Shown: positions 1 to 8,119 of the stretch, piece after piece
How positions within the stretch are numbered: position 1 is the first letter of the stretch
Layout: each line of letters begins with the position of its first letter
Assembly (NCBI GenBank): GCA_018333535.1
Contig: JAGXTA010000085.1
Location: 1 to 39,032 of the forward strand
Direction: 5' to 3'
DNA length: 39,032 bases
From: Deltaproteobacteria bacterium
Lineage (GTDB): Bacteria; Desulfobacterota; BSN033; UBA1163
The notes under the pieces: generated by a model
What the model was told of the DNA's origin: nothing
The model's input: only the letters and a program-made list of their open reading frames with translations
Databases searched by the model: none
Made by a program: the position numbers and the translations under genes

Positions 1-135
1 CGGGGACGCACTGGGGTCAATGCGGAGACCTCCTTGCTTGCCACGTGCTTCAACCTGGCTCGGATGATCACGATTCTTGGCGTATCGGGGTTAATCGAAA
101 AACTGATGACTCTTAGAGCCCCCGTCTTGGGATAA
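1..135 (+). CDS. Transposase C-terminus (IS1182/IS4-like), 5' truncated by window edge
   Basis: Frame 1 is open from the first base to a TAA at 133-135 and encodes 44 residues. They include the stretch NAETSLLATCFNLARMITIL, which resembles the end of DDE transposases of the IS1182/IS4 type (an E followed by an NL.R..ilG helix). Only this tail is visible, so the family is a recognition call and the copy may be intact or broken upstream. Nothing coding is seen between its stop and the pilus gene at 349; that spacer holds a dyad repeat (272-327). Confidence 0.65.
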   Translation, partial: RGRTGVNAETSLLATCFNLARMITILGVSGLIEKLMTLRAPVLG

Positions 136-271
136 TATCCCGAACATGCAGCCGTGTTGGGTGAAAAAGAAGAGAAAAAGCTTTGTCAGTGGGGCTGCTA
201 CGACCGTCTATCTCTATTCAGTTTTCAAAGAACGTTTTATATCGTGATTAGATCAAGTTTGACTTAATCAA

Positions 272-327
272 CCCTCATGCCCTCCCCATTGTGACACAGT
301 CTCGTTGGGGAGAGGGATGGGTGAGGG
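272..327. repeat. Palindromic repeat with GACACAGTCTC loop
   Basis: CCCTC/CCCTCCCC blocks on the left pair imperfectly with GGGGAGAGGG and GGGTGAGGG blocks on the right, around the loop GACACAGTCTC. The same 11-nt loop and G/C-rich arms recur in reverse orientation at 24576-24610, so this is a dispersed family. It lies just upstream of the pilus cluster. Confidence 0.6.
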
Positions 328-348
328 GGGAAAATAGGTAAGTAAAAT

Positions 349-2052
349 ATGCCAGAAACGATCGGATTAGATATTGGTTCTCATTCCATTAAACTGGTGG
401 GGCTGAAAAAGACCTCAAAAGGGGCTTTTCTGACCTGTTTCGGGATGAAGAAGATTCCCCAGGGGATTGACAAAGAGGATATCAGCTCTATTTCCATCCT
501 TCTCAAAGATCTGATCGAGGAAGTTGGCATTAAAACGAAGGAAGTTAGGCTTACAGTTTCCGGTTCGGGAATCCATATTCGACGGATGACCATGCCCTCC
601 ATTCCCAAAAAGGAATTGATCCAGGCACTGCCCTGGGAGATTAAAGAACATCTCCCCTTCCCTGTCGAAACAGCCCGGATTCAATATCACATTCTTGGGG
701 AATTCGTCGAAGATGAAGCTAAAAAACTGGATTTGCTCGCAGTGGCCTGTCCGAATAATCTCATTGACCGGACCCTTTCCATCGCCAATGGCGCCGGGCT
801 TCAGGTCACTCACCTCGATGTGAACGCCTTTGCTCTCTGGAACATGCTTTTTTCCATGGACCGATTGAAAATCGGTGAAACTACCGCCTTGATCGATCTT
901 GGATCGGAAAAGATGAGCCTCTATCTTTTCAAGGATGAAATCCTCCAATTCAGCCGGGAGATGACTCCAGCCGGAGCAGACCTCACCCGGGCGGTCACCG
1001 ATGGAATCCCTTTTGAAAGAGACCTTGGTTTTCTCTATGATAAGGCAGAGAGAATCAAAGAAGAGATAGGAATTCTTTCCGACATCCAGGAAGGTAGAGT
1101 GGGAGATGAGAAACTTGATCTCTCAAAGCTCTCTTTTCTAATGAGACCCATTCTTGAAAGATGGGTGGCGGAAATCGGACGCTCTCTCGACTATTACCGA
1201 AATCAGTTCTACGGAGAAAGAATCGACCGTATCTTCCTCACCGGAGGAGGCGCCCATTTGAAGAATGTCGCCTCCTACCTCGAAAGCGAACTCCGGATTC
1301 CCATTCAGCCTTTTAACCCGCTGAAAGAGATGCCCTTTGATGCGAAGACAATCGATGTTGGGGGGCTGGATCAGATGGGTTCCATGTTCACCTCAGCCGC
1401 AGGGGTTGCCCTCTCGGAGCCTAAACAGATCGAACTCCTTCCGGCTAAGGAGCCTTTCTGGTCAAAGATACCCGTTGAAAAATCGATTTTCATCCTTGTT
1501 CCCCTCCTCACCCTTCTTATCTTTCTGGGAATCGTCTGGTATAAATCAGGGCAAGTGACCGCACTTCAGAGAGAACGGGATGAAAAGGTTGCACGAGTCG
1601 TAAAACTTGAAGACCTCAGAACGAGGCTGGCGGTTTTGAAGGAGAAAGAAGCCAAGATCAAACAGGATCTCTCTCTTTTTCCATCTTCAGTCGCCCCGCC
1701 TGTTCCGTACCGAAAAGCGCTGAAGGAGGTTAACGGAATCATCCCGGGAAATGTCACCCTGACACACCTCGAAATTCAAACCGGGGCAACGCCTTTGAAG
1801 AAAACTCCCCAGGCTTCAAAACCCCAGGAGGGAGAACCTCGAAAGAGCCTTCTCCATATCGGCGCTCTTGCCTTCGGAAATGATATCCACTGCCTTACGG
1901 CCATTGCCCAGATCATCGAAGGGCTCGAGAGGTCGCCGCTGTTTAGCCAGGTAAAATTAATTTCAACGGATGAGATCAAATTGTATAATCAACTGGCCAC
2001 AGAATTTGATATTCTTTGTGATATTGATATTCCCAATAAGGGAAAGGATTAG
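349..2052 (+). CDS. pilM: PilM-PilN fusion (MshI/GspL-like), type IV pilus inner-membrane assembly protein
   Basis: A 567-aa protein in two parts. Residues 1 to about 365 are a PilM-type actin-like ATPase fold: GLDIGSHSIKL phosphate-1 loop at the N-terminus, ALIDLGSEKMSLYLF in the middle, and FLTGGGAHLKNV adenosine motif near 300. A membrane helix at about 379-398 (SIFILVPLLTLLIFLGIVWY) and a coiled-coil/PilN-like periplasmic domain follow. In most T4a pili PilM and PilN are separate genes; the one-protein arrangement recalls GspL and MshI. It should link the cytoplasmic ring to PilO/PilP in the alignment subcomplex. It heads a tightly spaced set with pilO 20 nt downstream. The start ATG has only a weak ribosome-binding site. 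Confidence 0.88.
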   Translation: MPETIGLDIGSHSIKLVGLKKTSKGAFLTCFGMKKIPQGIDKEDISSISILLKDLIEEVGIKTKEVRLTVSGSGIHIRRMTMPSIPKKELIQALPWEIKEHLPFPVETARIQYHILGEFVEDEAKKLDLLAVACPNNLIDRTLSIANGAGLQVTHLDVNAFALWNMLFSMDRLKIGETTALIDLGSEKMSLYLFKDEILQFSREMTPAGADLTRAVTDGIPFERDLGFLYDKAERIKEEIGILSDIQEGRVGDEKLDLSKLSFLMRPILERWVAEIGRSLDYYRNQFYGERIDRIFLTGGGAHLKNVASYLESELRIPIQPFNPLKEMPFDAKTIDVGGLDQMGSMFTSAAGVALSEPKQIELLPAKEPFWSKIPVEKSIFILVPLLTLLIFLGIVWYKSGQVTALQRERDEKVARVVKLEDLRTRLAVLKEKEAKIKQDLSLFPSSVAPPVPYRKALKEVNGIIPGNVTLTHLEIQTGATPLKKTPQASKPQEGEPRKSLLHIGALAFGNDIHCLTAIAQIIEGLERSPLFSQVKLISTDEIKLYNQLATEFDILCDIDIPNKGKD

Positions 2053-2072
2053 AAGAGGAGACAGCTTAAGCC

Positions 2073-2639
2073 ATGGCGCTGAAAAAAAGAGAAAAGATTT
2101 TATTGATTTTTGTATTGATTGCTGTTGCCATCTTTCTATTTGACCGTTTTTTTGACACCCCCACGAATCGGAAGATATTAACTCTTAAAGGGGAAGTGAA
2201 GGCGGCGGACTCCAAACTGAGCGAACTTGCTCTATTGTCAAAAGGACTCGAAACAGCAGAGACAGAGATCATCAGGCTCGAGGAGGAATTGAAGGGCCTT
2301 TCTGAGCGCACGCTCAGGGGTGAGGAGTTCAGGGCTTTCTTAAGGCATCTTGCCCGGGAGAGCGACCCTCTTCAGATGAAGGTGATCTCCATCATCCCTT
2401 CTGAAGAAAAATTCTCTCCGTCCGAGGAGAAAAAAGTAACTGCCCATCCGGATTCACGAAAGGTGACGGTGCAATTGGTTCTTCATTCCACCTTCGCCAA
2501 GCTTGAGTCTTATTTGAAAGGGATTGAAGAACTTCCTTTTCTGGCCCAGATTGAGGGACTTCAGATCGAGAGGAATGCTGAAGTTCAACCCCTCTTAAAA
2601 GTGACCCTGGGCCTGAAGATGTATATTATTTCGTTGTGA
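2073..2639 (+). CDS. pilO: PilO-like (MshJ-like) type IV pilus assembly protein
   Basis: A 188-aa bitopic protein: short basic N-terminus, one membrane helix at about 9-23 (LLIFVLIAVAIFLFDRFF), a coiled coil rich in Glu/Leu (about 40-85), then an alpha/beta domain ending in hydrophobic strands. This is the architecture of PilO/GspM. PilO pairs with PilN in the periplasm and carries the alignment complex toward the secretin through PilP. Its position, directly after the PilM-PilN fusion and before the PilP-like gene, supports the call. Sequence conservation in this family is low, so the assignment relies on architecture and order. Confidence 0.8.
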   Translation: MALKKREKILLIFVLIAVAIFLFDRFFDTPTNRKILTLKGEVKAADSKLSELALLSKGLETAETEIIRLEEELKGLSERTLRGEEFRAFLRHLARESDPLQMKVISIIPSEEKFSPSEEKKVTAHPDSRKVTVQLVLHSTFAKLESYLKGIEELPFLAQIEGLQIERNAEVQPLLKVTLGLKMYIISL

Positions 2640-2664
2640 TTGGAGTGGTTGGACAGGAGACGAA

Positions 2665-3255
2665 ATGAAAATAATATTTGATGGAATCGTAAAAAGTCGT
2701 CATTCCCGTGAAAACGGGAATCCAGAGAATTTTAACTGCTCTAAAATACTGGATTCCTGCTTCCGCAGGAATGACAAAAAACCTCATTCGCGCACTTTTT
2801 GCGAGACTAACAAAATTAATATAATTTTAACCTTATTTTTTATGTGGACCTTCACCACTGGCGTTATTGTCTTGATGGAACCAGAGTTGAGTTTTGGACA
2901 ACCTAAAAAGAGAACGGTTGTCTTCCAGGAGACCCGAAAAGACCCTTTTTCTCTCCCTTCAGGAGTCCGTCTCCTCTCCAAGGAGGCGCCTGTACATGAG
3001 GATAAAAAAGTGACGGCTACGGTCACACCGGACATAAAACCAGTGGAAACTCCCTTTAAACTGAAAGCCATTTTGATTACGGACCATGTCCGTCTGGCGT
3101 CAATTGACCGGTCCATCGTCACCGTCGGAGATTTTGTTAATGGCGATAAAGTGTTAGAAATCCGTTCCGATAGGGTTATTCTCGAAAAGGAAAGCAAAAA
3201 GAGGACGCTCGTTCTGGATCAGAGCCCGGTGAAAATAACGGTGGAAGGGAGGTAA
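2665..3255 (+). CDS. pilP: PilP/GspC-like pilus assembly protein with a repeat-derived N-terminal insert
   Basis: 196 aa. The mature part (about residue 80 onward) contains FKLKAILITDHVRLASID and GDFVNGDKVLEIRSDRVIL, the compact beta domain found in PilP and GspC that touches the secretin N0 domain. It occupies the MshK position. The start is supported by AGGAG six bases upstream. Residues about 12-37 are not pilus sequence: they translate a dispersed palindromic repeat (2699-2775) inserted in frame before the export helix (about 51-66). The native N-terminus therefore seems to be MKIIFDGIVKS, then the insert, then the membrane or signal segment. Whether the longer N-terminus still exports properly cannot be told from sequence. 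Confidence 0.72.
   Translation: MKIIFDGIVKSRHSRENGNPENFNCSKILDSCFRRNDKKPHSRTFCETNKINIILTLFFMWTFTTGVIVLMEPELSFGQPKKRTVVFQETRKDPFSLPSGVRLLSKEAPVHEDKKVTATVTPDIKPVETPFKLKAILITDHVRLASIDRSIVTVGDFVNGDKVLEIRSDRVILEKESKKRTLVLDQSPVKITVEGR
2699..2775. repeat. GTCATTCC...GGAATGAC palindromic repeat inside pilP
   Basis: 77 bp starting GTCATTCC and ending GGAATGAC. Internal arms CCCGTGAAAACGGG and CCTGCTTCCGCAGG each fold as hairpins. Related copies lie at 13867-13935, 19267-19414 and 31908-32086. Here the repeat is inside a reading frame, which it leaves open. Confidence 0.85.
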
Positions 3256-3317
3256 CCCCCCTTTCCGCCTGAGGCGGATCCGCTTTGAGCGGACATCCCC
3301 CTTCATAACTCCCCCTC

Positions 3318-3340
3318 CCCCCTCTTAATATAAGAGGGGG
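3318..3340. terminator. Hairpin, 10-bp stem with ATA loop, in pilP-secretin spacer
   Basis: CCCCCTCTTA pairs perfectly with TAAGAGGGGG around ATA and is followed by AAAAAG, not a T-run. The 187-nt spacer 3256-3442 consists mainly of such C-rich/G-rich dyads and looks repeat-derived. It may slow or process the transcript; a true terminator within this gene set is doubtful. Confidence 0.4.
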
Positions 3341-3442
3341 AAAAAGAAAGGGGGCGTTAGATTGGGGAAAGAGGAGAATTAAGGGGGCAGATAAATAAAG
3401 GATCAACACTAAAACTGAAAGGACCATAAAAAGGAGATAGAA

Positions 3443-5089
3443 ATGAAAACAAAAATATTATTGATAGGTCTCATATGTCTTATAGGTCTTATATTAGCTG
3501 TAGGCTGCGCTTCTCCTCCTAAAAAGGAGCGAACCCAATTGCCCTCTCAGAAGGTGGAGCCTTCGAAACCCCAGCCGCCTCCTGAAGATAAATTGAAGGA
3601 ACTCATCATTCCCCAGAGAGAAGAGGCAAAGAAAGTGCCGGAGAAACTCTATTCATTCTTCGCAAGGGACTCAAACATCCAGGACATCCTCTTGGCCTTC
3701 TCAAAGGAGAGCGATTACAATATCGTCATCGATCCGGAGATAAGCGGCAAGGTGACCATTGATCTCAAAAGGGTAACCCTGAAGGAAGCGCTCGATGCCA
3801 TTCTCTTTCCTCTGGGATGGACCTTTCGGATTGAAGGAAAATTTGTCAAGATCATGAGACCCCAGATGGAAAGCCGCTTCTTCACGCTCAATTATCTTGC
3901 CACCAAACGGAGCGGAAAAAGAGAGATCTACGCCAGCACAGGAGGCGGGCTGCAAACCGGCGCCCTTCCGGGAACACAGTCTTCTACCGGTTCATCCGGC
4001 GCCAGAACGGGGTTCAGCGACCTCGTGAGTGTGGATGAAATGGACCTCTGGAGAGATATCCAGAAAGGTTTGGAAGCTATTGTTTTCGGTTCGGTTGAGG
4101 AGAAAACCGCATCAGATGCCGAGAAAGCAGCCTGGACGCGGGTAGATGGAAAAGGGCGAAAATTGATCATCAATAAGTCGGCCAGTGTCATATTAGTGAC
4201 GGATTACCCGATGAACCTGAACAAGATCGCCTCCTATTTGGAGACGGTCGAAGGAAGTGCACAGAGACAGGTCACCATCCAGGCCAAGATTTTCGAAGTC
4301 ATCCTCTCCGATGAAAATAAGGAGGGCATCAACTGGAAGGTCATCGAAAGCCTCCCACGAATCGCCAACCTGTCCTGGGGACTGACAAACAAGGCGGGAA
4401 CAACCGGATTTCCCGGAGTATCAGGAGGTTTTGCTCTTACAGATACTACCACCGGAACCACCATCACGACTCCGGGGGGATTTAAAATAAGACCCTTTGG
4501 AGGAACGCTTGCCGTCGGGACGGAAGTTGCCCTCTCGGATATCATGCAGGCCATTGGCGAGCAGGGAGATATCAAGGTTTTATCCAGCCCAACGATCTCC
4601 ACTCTCAACAATCAGAAGGCGATCATACGGGTGGGAAACCAGGACGTTTTCTTCATCACCGGCGCCGTTGCAACCCAGACAACGGTGACTCAGATCATCC
4701 AGCCAATGACGATCGATGTGGGAATCATTCTCGATGTGACTCCCCAGATTGCCGAGGATGGAACGATTATTATGAACATCCACCCCAGCATCACGGAAAA
4801 GACAGGAGAGAAGATGACTCCGGATGGAAAAACCACTTTTCCGCTACTGAGCGTAAGAGAGACCGATACTACGGTGAGGGTGAAGGATGGCCAGACGATC
4901 ATCATCGCAGGCCTGATGCAGGAGAAGAACGAGGAGACTTATATCGGCGTTCCTGTTCTTCATTCCATCCCGTTGCTGGGAGGGTTATTCCGCTACAGGA
5001 CCGAAAAGAAAAGGATCGCAGAGCTGGTGATCATGATCACCCCCACCCTTCAAGTGGGAAAGAAGGTGGAGGACTTTACAAAAAAATAA
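3443..5089 (+). CDS. mshL: Secretin lipoprotein (MshL/PilQ/GspD family)
   Basis: 548 aa. The N-terminus is a lipoprotein signal with the lipobox LAVG and Cys at residue 22. After a Pro-rich linker, residues about 74-136 form a secretin N0/STN domain (SNIQDILLAFSKESDYNIVI, then VTIDLKRVTLKEALDAIL). A second small domain follows (LIINKSASVILVTDYPMN). The C-terminal 270 residues are the secretin barrel, with GDIKVLSSPTISTLNNQKA, VGIILDVTPQIAEDG and PLLGGLFRYRTEKKRIAELV. It forms the outer-membrane pore through which the pilus exits. Length and gene order fit MshL better than the longer PilQ, which has AMIN domains. RBS AAGGAGA precedes the ATG. Confidence 0.9.
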   Translation: MKTKILLIGLICLIGLILAVGCASPPKKERTQLPSQKVEPSKPQPPPEDKLKELIIPQREEAKKVPEKLYSFFARDSNIQDILLAFSKESDYNIVIDPEISGKVTIDLKRVTLKEALDAILFPLGWTFRIEGKFVKIMRPQMESRFFTLNYLATKRSGKREIYASTGGGLQTGALPGTQSSTGSSGARTGFSDLVSVDEMDLWRDIQKGLEAIVFGSVEEKTASDAEKAAWTRVDGKGRKLIINKSASVILVTDYPMNLNKIASYLETVEGSAQRQVTIQAKIFEVILSDENKEGINWKVIESLPRIANLSWGLTNKAGTTGFPGVSGGFALTDTTTGTTITTPGGFKIRPFGGTLAVGTEVALSDIMQAIGEQGDIKVLSSPTISTLNNQKAIIRVGNQDVFFITGAVATQTTVTQIIQPMTIDVGIILDVTPQIAEDGTIIMNIHPSITEKTGEKMTPDGKTTFPLLSVRETDTTVRVKDGQTIIIAGLMQEKNEETYIGVPVLHSIPLLGGLFRYRTEKKRIAELVIMITPTLQVGKKVEDFTKK

Positions 5090-5093
5090 AATT

Positions 5094-5250
5094 CTAAATT
5101 CGAAGCACAAAATTCGAAACAAGCACGAATTTCCAAAATGCAAATGACCGAAACGTAGAATTTAATGTTTGGAAAATTTAAATTTTGAATTTGTTTCGTA
5201 TTGGTCCTAAGAGGACGCTTCGCCCGAAATTCGGATTTCGGATTTGAGGC
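5094..5250. repeat. AT-rich dyad spacer with CGAAACAA / TTGTTTCG arms
   Basis: The 168-nt spacer before the ATPase gene is made of repeated AATTCGAAA, TTTGAATTT and CGGATTTCGGATTT words. An inverted pair CGAAACAA...TTGTTTCG and a short hairpin GTCCT-AAG-AGGAC are present. It reads as a dispersed repeat, not a regulatory site, and no coding content is seen. Confidence 0.5.
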
Positions 5251-5257
5251 AAAAGAG

Positions 5258-6349
5258 ATGTATCTCGACTTTTACGGCTTAAAAGAAAAACCCTTTTCGC
5301 TGACGCCGGACCCTCAGTTTCTCTATATGAGTGAGAGCCACCGGACAGCGATCGATTCCCTCCTCTATGGAATTCAGCAAAGGGAAGGGTTCATGGTCGT
5401 CACCGGTGATATTGGAACTGGAAAAACGACCATTTGCCGAACCCTTCTCGAAAAATTGGACAGAAATGTGAAAACAGCGGTCATCTTCAACTCCTTTCTC
5501 ACAGAAGGAGAACTGCTGAGGGCGATCCTTCAGGACCTTGGATTTGCTTCCATTGGAAGATCAAAAACAGAACGGATTGATGCCCTGAATCGATTTCTCG
5601 TTGAACAACTGTCCCAGGGAGAACATGTGCTCCTCATCATTGACGAAGCGCAAAACCTTTCCATCCCGGTCCTGGAACAGATCCGGATGCTCTCCAATCT
5701 GGAGACGGCCAAAGAGAAAATGCTTCAGATCATCCTGCTCGGTCAATTGGAATTGAACCAGAAACTTCGGTCCGCTAAATTGAAACAATTGAACCAGCGG
5801 ATTGCCATCCGCCACCATATCCTTCCACTCAGCCGGGAGGAAACGGAGTCATACATTTACCAGCGCCTCACCGTGGCGGGGTCGCATGGGAGCGTCACCT
5901 TCTCAAAATCTGCCCTGAATGAAATCTACCGCTTTTCGCAGGGGATTCCCAGGCTGATTAATCTTCTCTGTGATCGCACCCTCATCGGGGGCTTCGTTGA
6001 TGAAACCTACCATATCGACAAGGGAGTGGTGAGAAAGGCGATAAAAGACCTTGGTGGGAAGGAAGTGATGACTCCGACCTATCCATCATTCACCTGGTCA
6101 AGATATCTCCCTCCGCTTCGCATCTTTCTCCTCATCACCCTGTGTCTTGTATTAGCAGGCATGATACTGCTGAAGTATGATCTCTTCCCTTCACTTCAGG
6201 GGACCCGAAATCTGATTCATAATCAGTTTGAAAAGATTTACCTCAAAATGGCAGGTGAACCCGCCCCTTCCCCCACCACAAATCCAACGGACCATAGAAT
6301 AGACCCTCCAAAAGAAACGGTGAGGACCTCCCTGGAGGAAACAAGATGA
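5258..6349 (+). CDS. mshM: ExeA/MshM-like AAA ATPase
   Basis: 363 aa. The N-terminus MYLDFYGLKEKPFSLTPDP is the hallmark of the ExeA/GspA/MshM family. Walker A is GDIGTGKTT (about 50-58) and Walker B is LLIIDEAQN (about 125-133). A sensor-like LLGQLEL, a C-terminal winged/lid region and one membrane helix near 290-308 follow. In ExeA systems the ATPase helps the secretin cross the cell wall. An in-frame start exists at 5201, but that extension encodes repeat sequence and lacks the family N-terminus, so the ATG at 5258 is chosen. The stop overlaps the next start by 4 bp (ATGA), giving translational coupling. Confidence 0.87.
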   Translation: MYLDFYGLKEKPFSLTPDPQFLYMSESHRTAIDSLLYGIQQREGFMVVTGDIGTGKTTICRTLLEKLDRNVKTAVIFNSFLTEGELLRAILQDLGFASIGRSKTERIDALNRFLVEQLSQGEHVLLIIDEAQNLSIPVLEQIRMLSNLETAKEKMLQIILLGQLELNQKLRSAKLKQLNQRIAIRHHILPLSREETESYIYQRLTVAGSHGSVTFSKSALNEIYRFSQGIPRLINLLCDRTLIGGFVDETYHIDKGVVRKAIKDLGGKEVMTPTYPSFTWSRYLPPLRIFLLITLCLVLAGMILLKYDLFPSLQGTRNLIHNQFEKIYLKMAGEPAPSPTTNPTDHRIDPPKETVRTSLEETR

Positions 6350-7536
6350 GTCTGATCATGGATGCCCTTAAGAAGGCCCAGCAGCTCCGATCGAAAGAAT
6401 CTAAAGGAGGACCATTCTTTAAGCAAGGCCGGGGCAATAGAGGGAATGACAAAAGGCGCTGGATCATCATGGGTGGTTCAGTTGCATGTTTTATCATACT
6501 CCTGCTGGTTATCTGGCGGGTTTTATTAGTCCCTTCGACACCCCCACCCCAGCAAACGGTCAGGCTTGTGGAAAGGAAGCCTGCGCTACCGGAGGCCCCC
6601 AAAATTACTCCGGAGACCAGCATAGAAGCAGAGAAACCGGCGCCAATGGAAGAACCGAAACCATCTCTTCCTGAAGTCCAAAAAGAGGTGGAGAAACGGG
6701 ATGTCACCAAAGAATCCAAGCCATCCCCTCCGAAAATCCTAAGAGAAGAAGGGCCCGCCGTTGAAAAGAGAAAAAAAGAAATAATAGTGGTCAAACCGAT
6801 TCCTGAAAAGGGAATAACCAGTTTGGCTAAAAAGGAAGAAAAGGTCGTCATTGAAGAAAAATCGCCTTTTCCACCTCCCCCTCCCCCTTCTCCCCCGAAG
6901 GAAGAAATGATGTCTAAACCTGTCGCGGTGGTACAGGAAGTGGGAAAGGAGCGTCCTCTAACCCTGGAAGTCATCCGGCATTTCAATTCAGGAGTTACGT
7001 TCTATCATCAGAAGGAGATGGCCAAAGCGATCCATGCCTACGAGAAAGTGATTGAACTCGACCCCAATTATATCGAGGCCTATAATAATCTTGGAATTAT
7101 CTATCAGGAGATGGGCGATCTTGAAAGCGCCCTGAAAACCTATCGGAGGGCCACCGAAATCAATCCTAAATATGAGAAGGGGCTCAATAACATCGGGATA
7201 CTTCTCCATCTCAAGGGAGAGGATGAAAAAGCGCTGGAGACGTTCAACAAAGTCCTTGCTATCAACCCGAATCATATGGAAAGCCACATCAATCTCGGGA
7301 CGCTCTATAAGAAGAAGGGACAATCGGAGAAGGGAATCGAATCATACCAGAAAGCCCTTGTCATCAACCCCCATCATGGGGAGACGCATTACAACCTGGG
7401 GCTTCTCTATGAACAGGTGGGGAAGGTTGAATTGGCCATCCATCACTATCAGCAATTTGTCCTCTTGTCCTCAGGCGCCTACCCGGAACTGGTTTCGAGA
7501 GTCCGGAGGCATATTAATCAATTGATGAAAAAATAA
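6346..7536 (+). CDS. MshN/ExeB-like membrane-anchored TPR protein
   Basis: 396 aa. It begins MSLIMDALKKAQ, the short motif seen at the N-terminus of GspB/ExeB and MshN-like proteins that pair with ExeA-type ATPases. One membrane helix follows (about 40-62), then a long Pro/Lys/Glu-rich periplasmic linker (about 65-205, with a run of prolines), then about five tetratricopeptide repeats with typical AYNNLGIIYQEMGDLESAL and NPN/NPK junctions. It overlaps the ATPase gene by 4 bp, so the pair is probably made in fixed ratio. It occupies the MshN position. Likely role: a periplasmic scaffold linking the ATPase and secretin. Confidence 0.82.
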   Translation: MSLIMDALKKAQQLRSKESKGGPFFKQGRGNRGNDKRRWIIMGGSVACFIILLLVIWRVLLVPSTPPPQQTVRLVERKPALPEAPKITPETSIEAEKPAPMEEPKPSLPEVQKEVEKRDVTKESKPSPPKILREEGPAVEKRKKEIIVVKPIPEKGITSLAKKEEKVVIEEKSPFPPPPPPSPPKEEMMSKPVAVVQEVGKERPLTLEVIRHFNSGVTFYHQKEMAKAIHAYEKVIELDPNYIEAYNNLGIIYQEMGDLESALKTYRRATEINPKYEKGLNNIGILLHLKGEDEKALETFNKVLAINPNHMESHINLGTLYKKKGQSEKGIESYQKALVINPHHGETHYNLGLLYEQVGKVELAIHHYQQFVLLSSGAYPELVSRVRRHINQLMKK

Positions 7537-7615
7537 GATATGTGGAGAGAATAACCAATAACCAAAGAGATCTTATGTTTTAAGGTGAATAGAAAGATTT
7601 TTTCAAAATAACCCA

Positions 7616-7648
7616 CCGTTCACCCTGAGGCTCTCGAAGGGTGAACGG
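7616..7648. repeat. REP-like palindrome upstream of the GIY-YIG gene
   Basis: Perfect 11-bp arms CCGTTCACCCT and AGGGTGAACGG enclose GAGGCTCTCGA. The 23-nt core recurs exactly in inverse orientation at 7974-7996, across the stop codon of the nuclease gene. A diverged family member forms a doublet at 28474-28558. Confidence 0.85.
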
Positions 7649-7697
7649 TAACAGATCGAGCTTCTGAGGGCTGACGGAAGCAAGGGGTAACAGGGAT

Positions 7698-7997
7698 ATG
7701 AGTTTTTGGGTATACATTCTACGATGTGCTGATAACTCCTATTACACCGGTCATACAGATAATCTTGAGGAGCGGATAGCAAAACATCAATTGGGTGAAA
7801 TTGAAGGTTATACTTCAACCCGACTTCCGGTAAAACTGCTCTTTTCAGAAGAATTTCCCACTCGGGATGAAGCATTGGCCTGTGAGCAACAGGTTAAAGG
7901 TTGGAGTCGGAGAAAAAAAGAAGCAATGATGCAGGGAGATTGGGTGGAGGTATCCCGATTGGCTCGCCGATATCACCCTTCGAGAGCCTCAGGGTGA
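7698..7997 (+). CDS. GIY-YIG nuclease family protein (YhbQ/UPF0213-like) between inverted repeats
   Basis: 99 aa, a single GIY-YIG domain. Signature pieces are WVYILRCADNSYYTGHT (the V-Y-I...Y-T-G strands), LEERIAKHQLGE with the catalytic-type Arg, and EALACEQQVKGWSRRKKEA with the metal-binding Glu. Single-domain members are generally of unknown function, and some are structure-specific nucleases. The last codons (HPSRASG and stop) are encoded by an inverted REP-like repeat whose partner lies 49 bp before the start. The gene interrupts the otherwise compact TPR-extension ATPase junction. The pattern suggests insertion of a nuclease-plus-repeat unit (inference). Confidence 0.87.
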   Translation: MSFWVYILRCADNSYYTGHTDNLEERIAKHQLGEIEGYTSTRLPVKLLFSEEFPTRDEALACEQQVKGWSRRKKEAMMQGDWVEVSRLARRYHPSRASG

Positions 7998-8020
7998 ACG
8001 GTGTAGCGCTTTTAGCGCTA
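7973..8020. repeat. REP-like repeat at the 3' end of the GIY-YIG gene plus TAGCGCT hairpin
   Basis: CACCCTTCGAGAGCCTCAGG and following bases (7974-8001) are the inverse of the upstream copy. They encode the last residues and stop of the nuclease. Immediately downstream TAGCGCT-TTT-AGCGCTA forms a 7-bp hairpin that could stop or stabilise the transcript. Confidence 0.75.
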
Positions 8021-8119
8021 AGACCAGAAGAATCACTAAATATAATTTTGTTTTTTTAGGTGATTGGTTATTATTTGGTGTTTGATTATTGGTGATTGGT
8101 TATTTCCCCCGGAGGATTT

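Noticed and set aside
5201-5257. Upstream in-frame start of the ExeA-like ATPase
   Set aside because: The extension translates repeat-type spacer; the family N-terminus MYLDFYGLKEKPF begins at 5258.
6243-6986. 247-codon minus-strand frame opposite the TPR protein
   Set aside because: It is a shadow of the Pro/Glu/Lys-rich linker; low-complexity Ser/Gly/Phe composition and no RBS.
7681-7700. I-SceI-like homing site near the GIY-YIG gene (GGTAACAGGGAT)
   Set aside because: Only a partial match to a site of an unrelated LAGLIDADG enzyme; no meaning for a GIY-YIG protein.
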